The notes under the pieces are model-generated. The model was not told the origin of the DNA. It was given only the letters and a program-made list of their open reading frames with translations, and did no database searches. This document shows positions 33,928 to 43,044 of a stretch of 64,000 nt of DNA, piece after piece. The DNA comes from JACPTG01 sp964504135 (lineage in GTDB: Archaea > Nanobdellota > Nanobdellia > Woesearchaeales > UBA10216), in NCBI GenBank assembly GCA_964504135.1, contig CAZDCW010000002.1, positions 23,326 through 87,325 of the forward strand, in the 5' to 3' direction. Positions within the stretch are counted from its first letter, which is position 1. The number at the start of each line of letters is the position of its first letter. A program made the translations under genes and the position numbers.

Positions 33928-35072
33928 GCAGGGTTGCGATTATTGGCTGTGGAATGACGAATTTCGGCCAGCAGTGGGATAAGGGGCTGGTTGACCTTGC
34001 AGTTGCAGCCAGCCTCAGGGCGATGCAGGATGCAGGGACAGAAAGCAGGATTATTGACGCGGTGTATTGCGGGAACATGTCATCAGGGATGTTCACAGGC
34101 CAGGAGCACATCTCGAGCATGATTGCAGATGCAGCAGGGCTGCGGATGGTTCCGAGCACAAGGGTTGAGGCAGCGTGCGCGTCAGGTGCAGTGGCGCTTA
34201 GGCAGGCGTTCCTTGCTGTAAAGAGCGGCTTGCATGACTGCGTGCTTGCGCTTGGCGTTGAGAAGATGACAGATGTATCTTCAACAATGTCAACCCGCAT
34301 TTTGTCTGCTGCCTCCAGCCAGGACTATGAGGCCAGCATTGGCGCTACATTTCCCGGGCTGTATGCTATGCTGGCAAGGAAGCACATGGGCAGGTACAAT
34401 ACAAAGGAAGAGCAGCTGGCTATGGTGGCTGTCAAGAACCATGACAATGCGCTGGCAAACCCGTATGCGCATTTAAGGAAAAAAATTTCAGTGGATGATG
34501 TGATGCAGTCCCAGAGGATTGCTGACCCGCTGAAGCTGCTGGACTGCGCACCGGTTTCAGATGGCGCTGCGGCAGTGATTGTCGCTTCAGAGAAGATTGC
34601 AGGAAATGCAGACACTCCGGTCTGGATAGAGGCGTCTGCCCAGTCGTCTGACAGCATATCACTTCACCACAGGGAGGACCTTACAACTTTCAAGGCATCT
34701 GCTTGTGCGGCGAGGGAGGCCTTCAGGCAGGCAAGGATAGGGCTGAATGAAATAGACTGTCTTGAGCTTCATGACTGCTTTACAATTGCTGAAATTCTTG
34801 CGCTTGAGGACCTTGGGTTTGCTGAAAAGGGAAGTGGCGGAAAGATGGTTGAGGAAGGCCTGACGCAGGTTGGAGGGAAAATACCAGCCAACCCGTCAGG
34901 GGGGCTGAAGGCCAAGGGCCATCCGATAGGCGCTTCAGGAATTGCCCAGGCAATTGAGGCGACGTGGCAGCTGAGGGGCACTGCCGCGAACAACACAAGC
35001 CCGTCAAAGGTTCTTACGCACAATGTTGGCGGCTCAGGCGCAACAGCGGTCGTCCACATTTTCGGAAGGTGA
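33924..35072 (+). CDS. Acetyl-CoA C-acetyltransferase (archaeal thiolase)
   Basis: A 382-residue thiolase that makes acetoacetyl-CoA. Catalytic cysteine in RVEAACASGAVALRQAF (about 88), ALGVEKMTD, the NPSGG-like NPSGGLKAKGHPIGASGIAQ segment split around His near 330, and HNVGGSGATAVVHIFGR at the end. In archaea thiolase and HMG-CoA synthase form a channelling complex held by a DUF35 protein; all three genes are consecutive here. The ATG overlaps the synthase stop. Confidence 0.95.
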   Translation: MSRVAIIGCGMTNFGQQWDKGLVDLAVAASLRAMQDAGTESRIIDAVYCGNMSSGMFTGQEHISSMIADAAGLRMVPSTRVEAACASGAVALRQAFLAVKSGLHDCVLALGVEKMTDVSSTMSTRILSAASSQDYEASIGATFPGLYAMLARKHMGRYNTKEEQLAMVAVKNHDNALANPYAHLRKKISVDDVMQSQRIADPLKLLDCAPVSDGAAAVIVASEKIAGNADTPVWIEASAQSSDSISLHHREDLTTFKASACAAREAFRQARIGLNEIDCLELHDCFTIAEILALEDLGFAEKGSGGKMVEEGLTQVGGKIPANPSGGLKAKGHPIGASGIAQAIEATWQLRGTAANNTSPSKVLTHNVGGSGATAVVHIFGR

Positions 35073-35076
35073 GAAG

Positions 35077-35481
35077 GTGCCTGCAAGAACCTGGAGGAGC
35101 ATGCCTTCCTTCTATAACCTGGCAGGAAGCAGGTGCAATGGCTGCTCACACCTGGAATTCCCTAAGGCAGCGGCCTGCAGGAAATGCAGCTCCCAGAATT
35201 TGTCAGAGCACAGCTTTAGCGGCACTGGGAAAATTGAAACGTACACAATCATCAGGCAGCCGTTCAACGAGGAGGGGATGGCAGAGCAGCTGGTCAGCAG
35301 CAGCCCGTACGCGATAGCGATTGTCAGGCTGGATGAGGGGCCCATGATAACAGCTCAGCTTGCGGACTGCGAGTCTGGGGAAATAGCCATCGGCAAAAGT
35401 GTTAAGGCGGTGCTGAGAAAAATATCAGAAGGCGGGGATGATGGGCTGATACGGTATGGCTACAAATTTGTCCTCGCGTGA
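35077..35481 (+). CDS. DUF35 zinc-ribbon/OB-fold scaffold protein
   Basis: A 134-residue protein starting with GTG (VPARTWRSMPSFYNLAG), 4 bases after the thiolase stop. The zinc ribbon is CNGCSHLEFPKAAACRKC (two CxxC pairs, about residues 20-37), followed by an OB fold (SGTGKIETYTII; AIAIVRLDEGPMITAQL). DUF35 proteins bridge thiolase and HMG-CoA synthase in archaea. The HMG-CoA reductase gene starts inside its last 26 bases. Confidence 0.93.
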   Translation: MPARTWRSMPSFYNLAGSRCNGCSHLEFPKAAACRKCSSQNLSEHSFSGTGKIETYTIIRQPFNEEGMAEQLVSSSPYAIAIVRLDEGPMITAQLADCESGEIAIGKSVKAVLRKISEGGDDGLIRYGYKFVLA

Positions 35482-36580
35482 AAAGCTGATTCTTGCTTCC
35501 ATGGCACGCCTCAGCGCAGTTAGGAATCACCATCTTACTGCTGCCGACGTGAAGGGCAACATAGAGAACATGATAGGCGCAGTTCAGGTTCCTGTTGGCG
35601 TGGCAGGCCCGCTGAAGGTGGAAGGCGATTATTACAAGGGCAATGCAACAATACCGCTTGCCACAACAGAAGGCGCGCTTGTCGCGTCAGTCAACAGGGG
35701 CTGCAAGGCAATAACACTCTCAGGCGGGGCGAAAGTCCGCATTTTCAAGTCAGGCCAGACAAGGGCGCCATTAATGGAGGCTGAAAGCCACGAGGCAGTA
35801 TGCAGGCTGTTAAGTTACCTTCACGGCCATTACAGGGCCATCCGGAAAATAGCAGAAAGCGACAGCTCACACTTAAGGCTCCAGAAAATAGATGCGCATT
35901 TGTACGACGGCCTCATCTGGCTGAAGATAACAGCAGACACAGACAATGCAATGGGCATGAACATGATTAGCAGGGCTGCAGAAAAAATCTGCCTTCACCT
36001 TGAGGGAAAGGTCCAGGGCGTAAAATACCTTGCAGTCTCAGGGAACCTGTGCGTTGACAAAAAGCCAAGCAGGATGACGCTGGAGGAAGGAAGGGGGAAA
36101 TCAGTCTATGCAGAAGCGACAATAAAGGGCAGCGTAGTCAGGCAAGTCCTCAAGACGACTCCGCAGGCAATGGAAAAGCTTAACACATACAAGAACATAA
36201 TAGCATCCCAGCTCACCGGCAGCTATGGGTTGAACGCCCACTTTGCAAACGTGACAGCAGCAATATACCTTGCAACAGGCCAGGACATGGCGCATGTAGT
36301 CGAGGGAAGCCACGGCGTAACAATTATGAAGGCAGAAGGGAACAGCTTGCACGCCTCGGTAACCCTGCCCGCAGTGCAGGTCGGGACCATAGGCGGAGGC
36401 ACAAAGCTGCCTGCGCAAAGGGAATGCATAAGGCTGATGGGGATAAAAGAGAAGGAACAGAACGCATCCAGAAAGCTGGCAAACATAATTGCAGCGGCTG
36501 TCCTCGCAGGCGAATTGTCGCTGATGGCAGCCCACGCTACAAAGGAGCTTGTGAAGGCCCATATGAGGCTGAACAGGTAA
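35456..36580 (+). CDS. hmgA: 3-hydroxy-3-methylglutaryl-CoA reductase, class I
   Basis: A 374-residue NADPH-dependent reductase producing mevalonate. Signatures: IENMIGAVQVPVGVAGPL, catalytic glutamate in TTEGALVASVNRGCKA, NAMGMNMISRA (dinucleotide site), catalytic lysine in VDKKPSRM, aspartate in ATGQDMAHVVEGSHG, GTIGGGTKLPAQ, and a C-terminal histidine in MAAHATKELVKAH. Archaeal length, no membrane anchor. It overlaps the DUF35 gene and is followed 5 bases later by mevalonate kinase. Confidence 0.96.
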   Translation: MATNLSSREKLILASMARLSAVRNHHLTAADVKGNIENMIGAVQVPVGVAGPLKVEGDYYKGNATIPLATTEGALVASVNRGCKAITLSGGAKVRIFKSGQTRAPLMEAESHEAVCRLLSYLHGHYRAIRKIAESDSSHLRLQKIDAHLYDGLIWLKITADTDNAMGMNMISRAAEKICLHLEGKVQGVKYLAVSGNLCVDKKPSRMTLEEGRGKSVYAEATIKGSVVRQVLKTTPQAMEKLNTYKNIIASQLTGSYGLNAHFANVTAAIYLATGQDMAHVVEGSHGVTIMKAEGNSLHASVTLPAVQVGTIGGGTKLPAQRECIRLMGIKEKEQNASRKLANIIAAAVLAGELSLMAAHATKELVKAHMRLNR

Positions 36581-36585
36581 CGCAT

Positions 36586-37446
36586 ATGACTGCAAGCGCA
36601 TGCGCAAAGCTGATTTTGTTCGGCGAGCATTCTGTGGTGTACGGCCAGCCTGCGATAGCCGTGCCGTTGCGCAGCATAAGGCTTAAGGTTGAGCTGAAGA
36701 AATCCAGCCAGGACAATGTAAGCCTTAAAGGGGTAAATGCATCTGACAGTAAGAGGGTTCTTTCCGCCCTGCTCATTGCAAGGCAGCAGCATAATATACA
36801 TTATCATTTAAGGCTGGGAATTTACTCAGGGATACCGCTGAAATGCGGGCTCGGAAGCTCGGCAGCGCTCAGCGTTGCTGTTACAAGGGCGCTTTCAAAA
36901 AGCAAAGAGCCTTCAACTGTTGCTGCGGCAGCCTTGGAGCTGGAAAGGGTCTTCCACGGCACGCCCAGTGGAATAGACGTAGCAGTATCAGCTTATGAAA
37001 AGCCCGTATTCTTCATCCGGGGAAAGAAGCCAATATTCATCAGGATAAGGCCGATGTGGATTCTCGTTGCCAACAGCGGCAGCAGGATGCATACAAAAAA
37101 GGTTGTCCAGCAGGTAAGGATGAGACTTCAGCAAAACCCGGCCTTGTGGCAGGCAATCAGGAACATGGGCGCAATAGCTGCAACAGCGAAGAATGCTCTT
37201 GCAAAAGGCGATATAAAAAAACTTGGCCGGCTGATGAACCTGAACCAGACTTACTTAAAGTGGCTTGGCGTCTCCTCGCCGAAGTTGGAGGGCTTAATCA
37301 AGTCAGCGCTTGGTTCAGGGGCATTGGGCGCAAAGCTCAGCGGCGCAGGCAGGGGAGGATGCATAGTGGCGCTGTATGCAACAAAGGCAAAAGCGCAGTC
37401 TGCGACCAGGAAAATAAAAGGGGCTTTTGCTGTCCGCATCAGCTAG
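36586..37446 (+). CDS. mvk: Mevalonate kinase
   Basis: A 286-residue GHMP kinase that phosphorylates mevalonate. It starts SACAKLILFGEHSVVYGQPA; the ATP loop is GLGSSAALSVAVTRAL (about 90-105), HGTPSGIDVAVS contains the catalytic aspartate, and LSGAGRGGCIVALY lies near the end. The longer frame upstream overlaps hmgA and is rejected. With this gene the operon covers every step from acetyl-CoA to isopentenyl diphosphate. Its end overlaps the convergent gene at 37439. Confidence 0.94.
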   Translation: MTASACAKLILFGEHSVVYGQPAIAVPLRSIRLKVELKKSSQDNVSLKGVNASDSKRVLSALLIARQQHNIHYHLRLGIYSGIPLKCGLGSSAALSVAVTRALSKSKEPSTVAAAALELERVFHGTPSGIDVAVSAYEKPVFFIRGKKPIFIRIRPMWILVANSGSRMHTKKVVQQVRMRLQQNPALWQAIRNMGAIAATAKNALAKGDIKKLGRLMNLNQTYLKWLGVSSPKLEGLIKSALGSGALGAKLSGAGRGGCIVALYATKAKAQSATRKIKGAFAVRIS

Positions 37447-38827
37447 AAGTTCGGGATTCAAGGTTACTGACAGCCCTGAGGATTTGCCCGGCGTACGTTG
37501 GGCCAATGTCCCGGGTTTCAGTCAGCTTTTCTGCAGTTTTCGGCAGCTCGCGCCAGTCCTCAAACCCTGCGCGCTCAAGAGCCTTGTATGCCCTGAAATC
37601 AAGGCCAGGCTCACCTGTCAGCAGCGCCTTTAAATCATAGCCTCCTGCGAACCTGCCAGCGCCTTCAAAAACGGGTTTCATGTAGTCTGGCATCCTTGCA
37701 GCAAGCTTCACTGCTTCCCGGGCAAATTCATTCTCCATTGGCGCCGCGTAATAGTAAAGCCTCTGCAAGGCCTGCTTTCTTAATCCCTCCACTTTGTGTG
37801 GGCTCAAGCCTGTCTGCCTGCTTATTTCCGAGAGCTTCCTGCCTTCAAAATACTGCAGGGCCATCACCTGGCGCGCATCCTCCTCAAGCACAGATAATGA
37901 GTCGCGTATTGACTGGTTTAGCCGCGGCTTTCTCCAGACCCTCCGGATAGTCCGTGTTCTTGCTTGGATATCTTCAATGAACCCGGGCTTGTAATCCTGG
38001 GATTCTGTTGCTAAGTCTGTGGCTGCCTGCTTCCTTGATGCATAATATCCCAGCAGAATCCTGTCAAGGGTTGCAAAATCAGAACTTACAAAAGGCATCC
38101 CGCCGTACACGTCCATTACAAGCCTTTGCTCTGCAGTTTCTATGGGGAAACCTTTCTTCAACTCCTGCATTGCCTGATAGGCGGCGGCCGCCCTTTCCCC
38201 GCCAAAAGCAGTGGACACTTTCTCGTAGTCCCTGAATAACTTTTCCGCATGGGCAAAATCCCTGACAAAAGCTGATGCTCCAAAATCGTTTAAAAAGACA
38301 GCCAGCCTTGCGCAGTAATTGCCCAAGGCCCCCCCATTTTTTCTGCTGCCCAGTATCAACTCAAGCTCATAAGGGCCCTGTGCAAGCCTGCGGTCAAGGC
38401 TGCCTTCAGGCCCCTGCACTGCCCATCTTAGTAATTCATTCAGATTTGCCTCTGCCTGGACTGAAGCCCTGACTTCAAGTGCTGCTGGTGAAATGCCCTC
38501 CACCGGGTATAGGCCGACAATCCGCTCTGAATATCGCCCGACAGCCTCTTCTGAAAAGTCAATAAAGGGCGTTTCACCTCTGCCTGACAGTCTAAGAAAG
38601 GTTCCCAGGCCCTGTGCGTAGGAGCCACGGAGAGTGGACATTAAGCCCTTGGCCACAAGTTGGGCAGCCTCCAGACGCATCCTGTCCACATGCTCTGCTG
38701 AAGGTTCAGCAACCTCTTCTGCCTGCGCCTGCTCCACTGCCGCTTCCAATGGGCTTTCCGCTGCCGGTTCACCGTTGCCTCGCCAAACCCTGCGAATCTT
38801 CCCATAAACCCGCCTAAGCCAGTCCAT
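37439..38827 (-). CDS. Protein with sigma-70 region-4-like helix-turn-helix
   Basis: A 462-residue protein of unknown family. Around residues 310-360 it contains SLSVLEEDARQVMALQYFEG, KLSEISRQTGLSPHKVEGLR and KQALQRL, which matches the helix-turn-helix of bacterial sigma region 4 (LxxLxxxxRxVxxLxxxEG..L.EIa...GxSxxxV). The C-terminal 60 residues (ALERAGFEDWRELPKTAEKL..DIGPTYAGQIL) resemble helix-hairpin-helix DNA-binding units. The N-terminal 40 residues are acidic and probably disordered. Archaea do not use sigma factors, so a transcription or DNA-processing role is inference only. Confidence 0.6.
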   Translation of the reverse strand: MDWLRRVYGKIRRVWRGNGEPAAESPLEAAVEQAQAEEVAEPSAEHVDRMRLEAAQLVAKGLMSTLRGSYAQGLGTFLRLSGRGETPFIDFSEEAVGRYSERIVGLYPVEGISPAALEVRASVQAEANLNELLRWAVQGPEGSLDRRLAQGPYELELILGSRKNGGALGNYCARLAVFLNDFGASAFVRDFAHAEKLFRDYEKVSTAFGGERAAAAYQAMQELKKGFPIETAEQRLVMDVYGGMPFVSSDFATLDRILLGYYASRKQAATDLATESQDYKPGFIEDIQARTRTIRRVWRKPRLNQSIRDSLSVLEEDARQVMALQYFEGRKLSEISRQTGLSPHKVEGLRKQALQRLYYYAAPMENEFAREAVKLAARMPDYMKPVFEGAGRFAGGYDLKALLTGEPGLDFRAYKALERAGFEDWRELPKTAEKLTETRDIGPTYAGQILRAVSNLESRTSS

Positions 38828-38931
38828 AGCTACAATAAAGTGGTGAATTACTATAAAAAGCCTTTCTTTTGCGTTTCATCTTAGAACCGCCACCAAAAAA
38901 TTTTTATACGCTCCTGCCAGCCGGTTCTGCA

Positions 38932-39249
38932 ATGACTGAAGAGCCTGTGAACCTTGTGGCGAACATCCAGCTGACAGGCTTCAGGGAGCTTGACCCTGGT
39001 TCAATGACTGTTCTCAGGAAAATGATAGGCAACCATGCCAGAAGATTCTCTGAGATTTGCCGGAAGTTTGAGATGCTTAAGCTTCAGATGAAGCCAATCC
39101 ACGAGAGTGATAGGTCAGAAAAGTACGAGGTGCACGGCTTCCTTCAGGACAACGGGAAGCATTTCAGCTCTCACGCTTCAGACATTAACCTTTTCTTTGC
39201 GGTTGACCGCGTGCTGAAGAAGCTTGAGCATGAGATTGGCGAGAAGTAA
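38932..39249 (+). CDS. RaiA/HPF-like ribosome-associated protein (tentative)
   Basis: A 105-residue protein starting MTEEPVNLVANIQLTGFREL. TATA box TTTTTATACGC lies about 25 bases upstream. The beta-alpha-beta-beta-beta-alpha pattern with KLQMKPIHES, KYEVHGFLQDNGKHFSS and DINLFFAVDRVLKKLEHEI resembles the S30AE/RaiA hibernation-factor fold. Those proteins bind the ribosome decoding site in resting cells. The assignment is from pattern only. Confidence 0.5.
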   Translation: MTEEPVNLVANIQLTGFRELDPGSMTVLRKMIGNHARRFSEICRKFEMLKLQMKPIHESDRSEKYEVHGFLQDNGKHFSSHASDINLFFAVDRVLKKLEHEIGEK

Positions 39250-39280
39250 AATTTTTAACTGCTGGCCGAACACCAGGCGC

Positions 39281-39700
39281 ATGGCCGCGCCAATCGCCAT
39301 TGATGGTTCTATTACTGCCGACCTGGCAATAGTCAGATTCGCCGGCGACGTCAGGCTGGCGCTTCATCCCTACATTTCCTTAAGGGGGGTGGAAATGATC
39401 CTGCATGCAGGGCTGTGGAAGGGCAGCCGCCTGCAGGCAATTGTGGCGGGATTTCACAATGTGGAAGGCATGCCCACGTTCTGGTCTCCGGACGGAGTTA
39501 CTCCCGACGGTTTTGCTGACTATCTTCAGGAAGGGGTGAATATGGGTCAGAGGATGGCTCATGGCCTTGGTTATTCTGGCAATCCGTGCCTGCCCTACTT
39601 TTGCGAAGTGCTGGCTGGAAGCGAATACCTTGTACCGCTTCTGAGAAACCTCAACCTCGCAGAATTCAAATATCCCATCCCGCGCCATGATGTCAATTAG
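39281..39700 (+). CDS. Hypothetical protein, 139 residues
   Basis: Starts MAAPIAIDGSITADLAIVRF, with a TATA-like ATTTTTAAC about 28 bases upstream. The longer frame overlapping the previous gene is rejected. Soluble, mixed alpha/beta. No recognised family. Confidence 0.6.
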   Translation: MAAPIAIDGSITADLAIVRFAGDVRLALHPYISLRGVEMILHAGLWKGSRLQAIVAGFHNVEGMPTFWSPDGVTPDGFADYLQEGVNMGQRMAHGLGYSGNPCLPYFCEVLAGSEYLVPLLRNLNLAEFKYPIPRHDVN

Positions 39701-39752
39701 GCAAGGAAATTGGCCATAACATATATAAACCGCCCAGCTGCCTCAAACCCCG

Positions 39753-41423
39753 ATGGCTGCGAGAAAGGAGGACATTGAAAAGTACGCCCTGCAGAATGCT
39801 GTGGCTTTCGGTGGCAGGGCAAACACAAACGCAGTGATAGGCAAGCTGCTGAAGGAGAGCCCTGGGCTTAAGGATGAAATCGCGCTTCTGATGCCGCAGG
39901 TGGCTAAGGTTGTGGCTGAGGTGAACAGGCTTAAGCCTGACTTGCAGAAAAAAATGCTGGAGGAGCAGGCCCCTGAGCTTCTTGAAAGGCCGAAGCCCGC
40001 AAAGAGGGAGCTGCCTGAGCTGGAGAACGCAGGGATGGGGAAAGTTGTAACAAGATTTCCCCCTGAGCCGTCAAAGCACCTTCACATCGGCCACGCGCTA
40101 AGCTTCCTGATTAACTACATGTATGCAGAGAAATATAATGGGAAATGCATACTGAGGTTTGAGGACACAAACCCTGCAACAGCAAAAAAGGAATTCGTGG
40201 AATCAATCAAGCAGGACATAACCGATTACCTTCAGGCAAAGCCGAGCCAGGTATTTGCAGTCAGCAGCCACATGCCTGAATTCTACGCCCATGCTGAAAA
40301 GCTCATCCAGATGGGAAAGGCATATGTATGCGCGTGCAGCAAGGAGAGGATAGGCGAGCTCAGGCAGAAGGGGGACTTGTGCACCTGCCGGACAAAGGCC
40401 GCTAACCTTCAGGAATGGAGGGAGATGCTGTCAGGCAAGCACAAGGAAGGCTCAATGGTGCTGAGGCTTGTTGGCGACATCCAAAGCCCGAACATGGTAA
40501 TGAGGGACCCTGTAATTTTTAGGATAAGCAAGGACGAGCACTACATTTACAGGAATAAGTATTGTGTCTGGCCGATGTATGACTTTGAGAATGCCATTGA
40601 GGACGGGACAGGAGGAGTCACCCACATCATGCGAAGCATAGAATTCGGCCAGATGAGGGTGGAGCTTCAGGACTACATCAAGGATTTGCTTGGCCTTCCA
40701 AGGCAGACAGTCGTCCAGTACGGCAGGTTCAACGTCACAGGAACAACAACAAAGGGAAGGGAATTAAGGGAGCTCATCAAATCAAGGCATTACATTGGCT
40801 GGGACGACCCAAGGCTGGTTACTCTCTCTGCGCTGAGGAAAAGGTGCATCCAGCCGCAGACGTTCAGGGAGCTTGCGCTTGAGGTCGGACTGTCAAAAAC
40901 ACAGACTAACATAGACTTCTCAGTCATAGCCGCCTACAACCGGAAAGTCCTTGACCCTGCAACCAGGAGATTTTTCATGGTGGCTGAGCCGGTCTCAATA
41001 ACAATCGAAGGCGCTCCCCAGCAGGTGGCCGAGATAAAGAACCACCCCTCAAATGAAAAGCTTGGGACAAGAAAGTACAAGGTGCATGAGCGCTTCTACA
41101 TAGACAAGAAAGACCTTGAGCAACTGCAGGAAGGCGAGCTTGTAAGGCTGATGGACTGCCTGAACTTCAGGAAAGCGAAGGGAAAGTTCCTGTTTGACAG
41201 CCTTGAGTACGAAAAGTTCAGGTCAAAAGGAAAGAAGGTCATCCACTGGCTGCCTTATGATGAGGCGGTTAAGGCAAAATTAATGATGCCTGATGCACAG
41301 CTCAAACAGGTGCTTGTGGAGGCCGCCGCGGCAAAGCTGAAGGTAGGAGAGGTTATCCAGTTCACCAGGGTGGGGTTCTGCAGCGTGGAAGGCAGGGGCG
41401 CATTCTGGTTCGGGCATGAGTAG
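39753..41423 (+). CDS. gltX: Glutamyl-tRNA synthetase, archaeal/eukaryal type
   Basis: A 556-residue class I synthetase that charges tRNA-Glu (and possibly tRNA-Gln). The HIGH motif is FPPEPSKHLHIGHALSFL (about 105-122), followed by LRFEDTNPATAKKEF. The KMSKS equivalent is degenerate (NVTGTTTKGRELREL). The C-terminal half is the beta-barrel anticodon domain of the GlnRS/archaeal GluRS type. A TATA-like box (ATATATAAACC) lies about 28 bases before the ATG. CTCRTK-like CTCRTKAANL may be a zinc site. Confidence 0.95.
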   Translation: MAARKEDIEKYALQNAVAFGGRANTNAVIGKLLKESPGLKDEIALLMPQVAKVVAEVNRLKPDLQKKMLEEQAPELLERPKPAKRELPELENAGMGKVVTRFPPEPSKHLHIGHALSFLINYMYAEKYNGKCILRFEDTNPATAKKEFVESIKQDITDYLQAKPSQVFAVSSHMPEFYAHAEKLIQMGKAYVCACSKERIGELRQKGDLCTCRTKAANLQEWREMLSGKHKEGSMVLRLVGDIQSPNMVMRDPVIFRISKDEHYIYRNKYCVWPMYDFENAIEDGTGGVTHIMRSIEFGQMRVELQDYIKDLLGLPRQTVVQYGRFNVTGTTTKGRELRELIKSRHYIGWDDPRLVTLSALRKRCIQPQTFRELALEVGLSKTQTNIDFSVIAAYNRKVLDPATRRFFMVAEPVSITIEGAPQQVAEIKNHPSNEKLGTRKYKVHERFYIDKKDLEQLQEGELVRLMDCLNFRKAKGKFLFDSLEYEKFRSKGKKVIHWLPYDEAVKAKLMMPDAQLKQVLVEAAAAKLKVGEVIQFTRVGFCSVEGRGAFWFGHE

Positions 41424-41461
41424 CCAAAAAGCTTAAATATGTAAAAAATGTGCTGATACAT

Positions 41462-41710
41462 ATGGTAAGCAAAGCACATATGACCGTAAGCGTAGGAAGG
41501 GATTTATATGACCGCATAAGAAGGCACCCTGAGGTCAAGTGGAGCCAGGCTGCGCGCCAGGGAATACTGGAGAAACTGAGCGAAGTTGAAGGCTTCATGA
41601 AAGGGGAGGATTTTTTAAATTCCCTTCCTGCTGAGACAAAACACCGCACTGAGGAAATTGCCCTCCTGCCGAAAAAGGACTGGGAAAAATATCTGGGGAA
41701 GGAGATTTGA
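41462..41710 (+). CDS. VapB-type antitoxin (ribbon-helix-helix-like)
   Basis: An 82-residue protein starting MVSKAHMTVSVGRDLYDRI, a short strand and helix as in ribbon-helix-helix antitoxins, then HPEVKWSQAARQGILEKL, typical of archaeal VapB. A TATA-like GCTTAAATATG lies upstream. Its partner toxin downstream is reduced to a C-terminal fragment. Confidence 0.65.
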   Translation: MVSKAHMTVSVGRDLYDRIRRHPEVKWSQAARQGILEKLSEVEGFMKGEDFLNSLPAETKHRTEEIALLPKKDWEKYLGKEI

Positions 41711-41714
41711 CATA

Positions 41715-41825
41715 ATGATTTCAGGCATGTGCCTTAACAGGGGGCTTAAGGTCATTACAAAAAACAGCGATTTTAATTCAATAAAGAGAGTTGAGCCTTC
41801 ATTGCTGCTTGCTTTTCAGAAATAA
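41715..41825 (+). pseudogene. VapC toxin, C-terminal remnant
   Basis: A 36-codon ORF starting 4 bases after the antitoxin gene. MISGMCLNRGLKVITKNSDF followed by NSIKRVEPSLLL matches the end of PIN-domain toxins (the TxNxxDF motif carries the last acidic residue). The N-terminal about 90 residues with the first two acidic residues are missing, so it cannot be an active nuclease. Confidence 0.6.
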
Positions 41826-41860
41826 GCAGGATGAATTGCTTTCAGAAGGGAAATTTCCAG

Positions 41861-42913
41861 TTATTCAATCCCAAACTCGCTTTTGGCGGCATTTGAGGGG
41901 ACAGCAAATCCCAGGCCCTCATCGCCGAGCTTCTGCGTGACTATCCCGACTATTTCGCCGTTCCTGTCCACAAGCGGGCCGCCTGAGTTGCCAAAGTTAA
42001 TCGGCGCATCAGTCTGAATCCAGAATTTCCCAAGGCCATCATTCAGGTCGCGGCGGGTTGCGGATACAATTCCCTGCGTGGCCGAGAAGTCAAGCCCTTC
42101 AGGGCTTCCAAGCGCGACAACCTGCTGTCCAGCCTTCAGCGAATTGGAGTCCCCAAGCCTGAGCTTATGCCCTGCAAGCGGCGTATCCATGAGCGCAAGG
42201 TCATACCTGCTGCTGAGCCTTGACACAGAGCCGCTGGCAGACCTTCCGTCCGAGCCGGTTATCCTAATGGTTGCAGGCTTGCCTGTGCAGTTAAAGCCGA
42301 TAAGCCACTTCAGGAACTCGTCATTGCATATCTCTTCCTGCGCGTTGGCAACGTGCCTGTTTGTGAGTATTTTCCCGCTGCCTACAAAGGCGCCCGAGCC
42401 GCTGACAGGAATAATGTCAAAATCAGGCGTGGCATGGCTCAGCTTGTAGCCCTTCTTCGCCAAGGCATCCTTTACCTTCGCGGTATCAAAAAATGTCCAC
42501 CATGGGTCTGTGTATTGTATTGGAATCTCAATGTCAATCCTCACAACCCCTGCCATGGAACTGTCAACAGTGGACGACAAATCAGAAGCCATCCCCCTGA
42601 CATCTGACAGTTCCCTGCGGAGTTCTGTGGCTGACTTTCTGGCTTCGTCAATGCTCTTCTTCTGTCTTGACGTCCTGCTAATCATCAGAAGCTCCTGGTC
42701 CTGAATCTGTGCTTCAAGCTGCCTGAGCCTTAGCTCGTTAATGTCAGCCGCCTGCTGCCTGTTAATAGGATTTGAATATTGAGCTTGATTGTAAGCCGCA
42801 TTATTGCCTGACAGAGGCGCAGCCGAAGCGACAGGCGCCTGAATGTAGCTCACTGCAAGCACCCCTGCAAGAACCAAGACAGCAGCCGCAGCAAGCGCCA
42901 ATGCAAGCTTCAT
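41861..42913 (-). CDS. Membrane-anchored trypsin-like serine protease (HtrA-like, no PDZ)
   Basis: A 350-residue protein. An N-terminal signal anchor (LALALAAAAVLVLAGVLAVS) is followed by a coiled coil (about 55-115) and a chymotrypsin-fold protease domain. Catalytic residues: His in ILTNRHVANA, Asp in SRYDLALMD, Ser in NFGNSGGPLVD (about 310). No PDZ domain follows the protease domain; the chain ends soon after VPSNAAKSEFGIE. Predicted to act outside the membrane in protein quality control or processing. Two further trypsin-like proteases lie at 62357 and 63165. Confidence 0.9.
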   Translation of the reverse strand: MKLALALAAAAVLVLAGVLAVSYIQAPVASAAPLSGNNAAYNQAQYSNPINRQQAADINELRLRQLEAQIQDQELLMISRTSRQKKSIDEARKSATELRRELSDVRGMASDLSSTVDSSMAGVVRIDIEIPIQYTDPWWTFFDTAKVKDALAKKGYKLSHATPDFDIIPVSGSGAFVGSGKILTNRHVANAQEEICNDEFLKWLIGFNCTGKPATIRITGSDGRSASGSVSRLSSRYDLALMDTPLAGHKLRLGDSNSLKAGQQVVALGSPEGLDFSATQGIVSATRRDLNDGLGKFWIQTDAPINFGNSGGPLVDRNGEIVGIVTQKLGDEGLGFAVPSNAAKSEFGIE

Positions 42914-43044
42914 AAGTGCTCCCCTTTCCGCACTGTATAAATATTTTTTGCTCTTAACTACTTTAAAGTCGTATTAGGCTTCATACAATATTCACCACTT
43001 CCAAGAAACAAAAAGCTTTTAAAGGCTGGAATCTTCCCGAAGTT

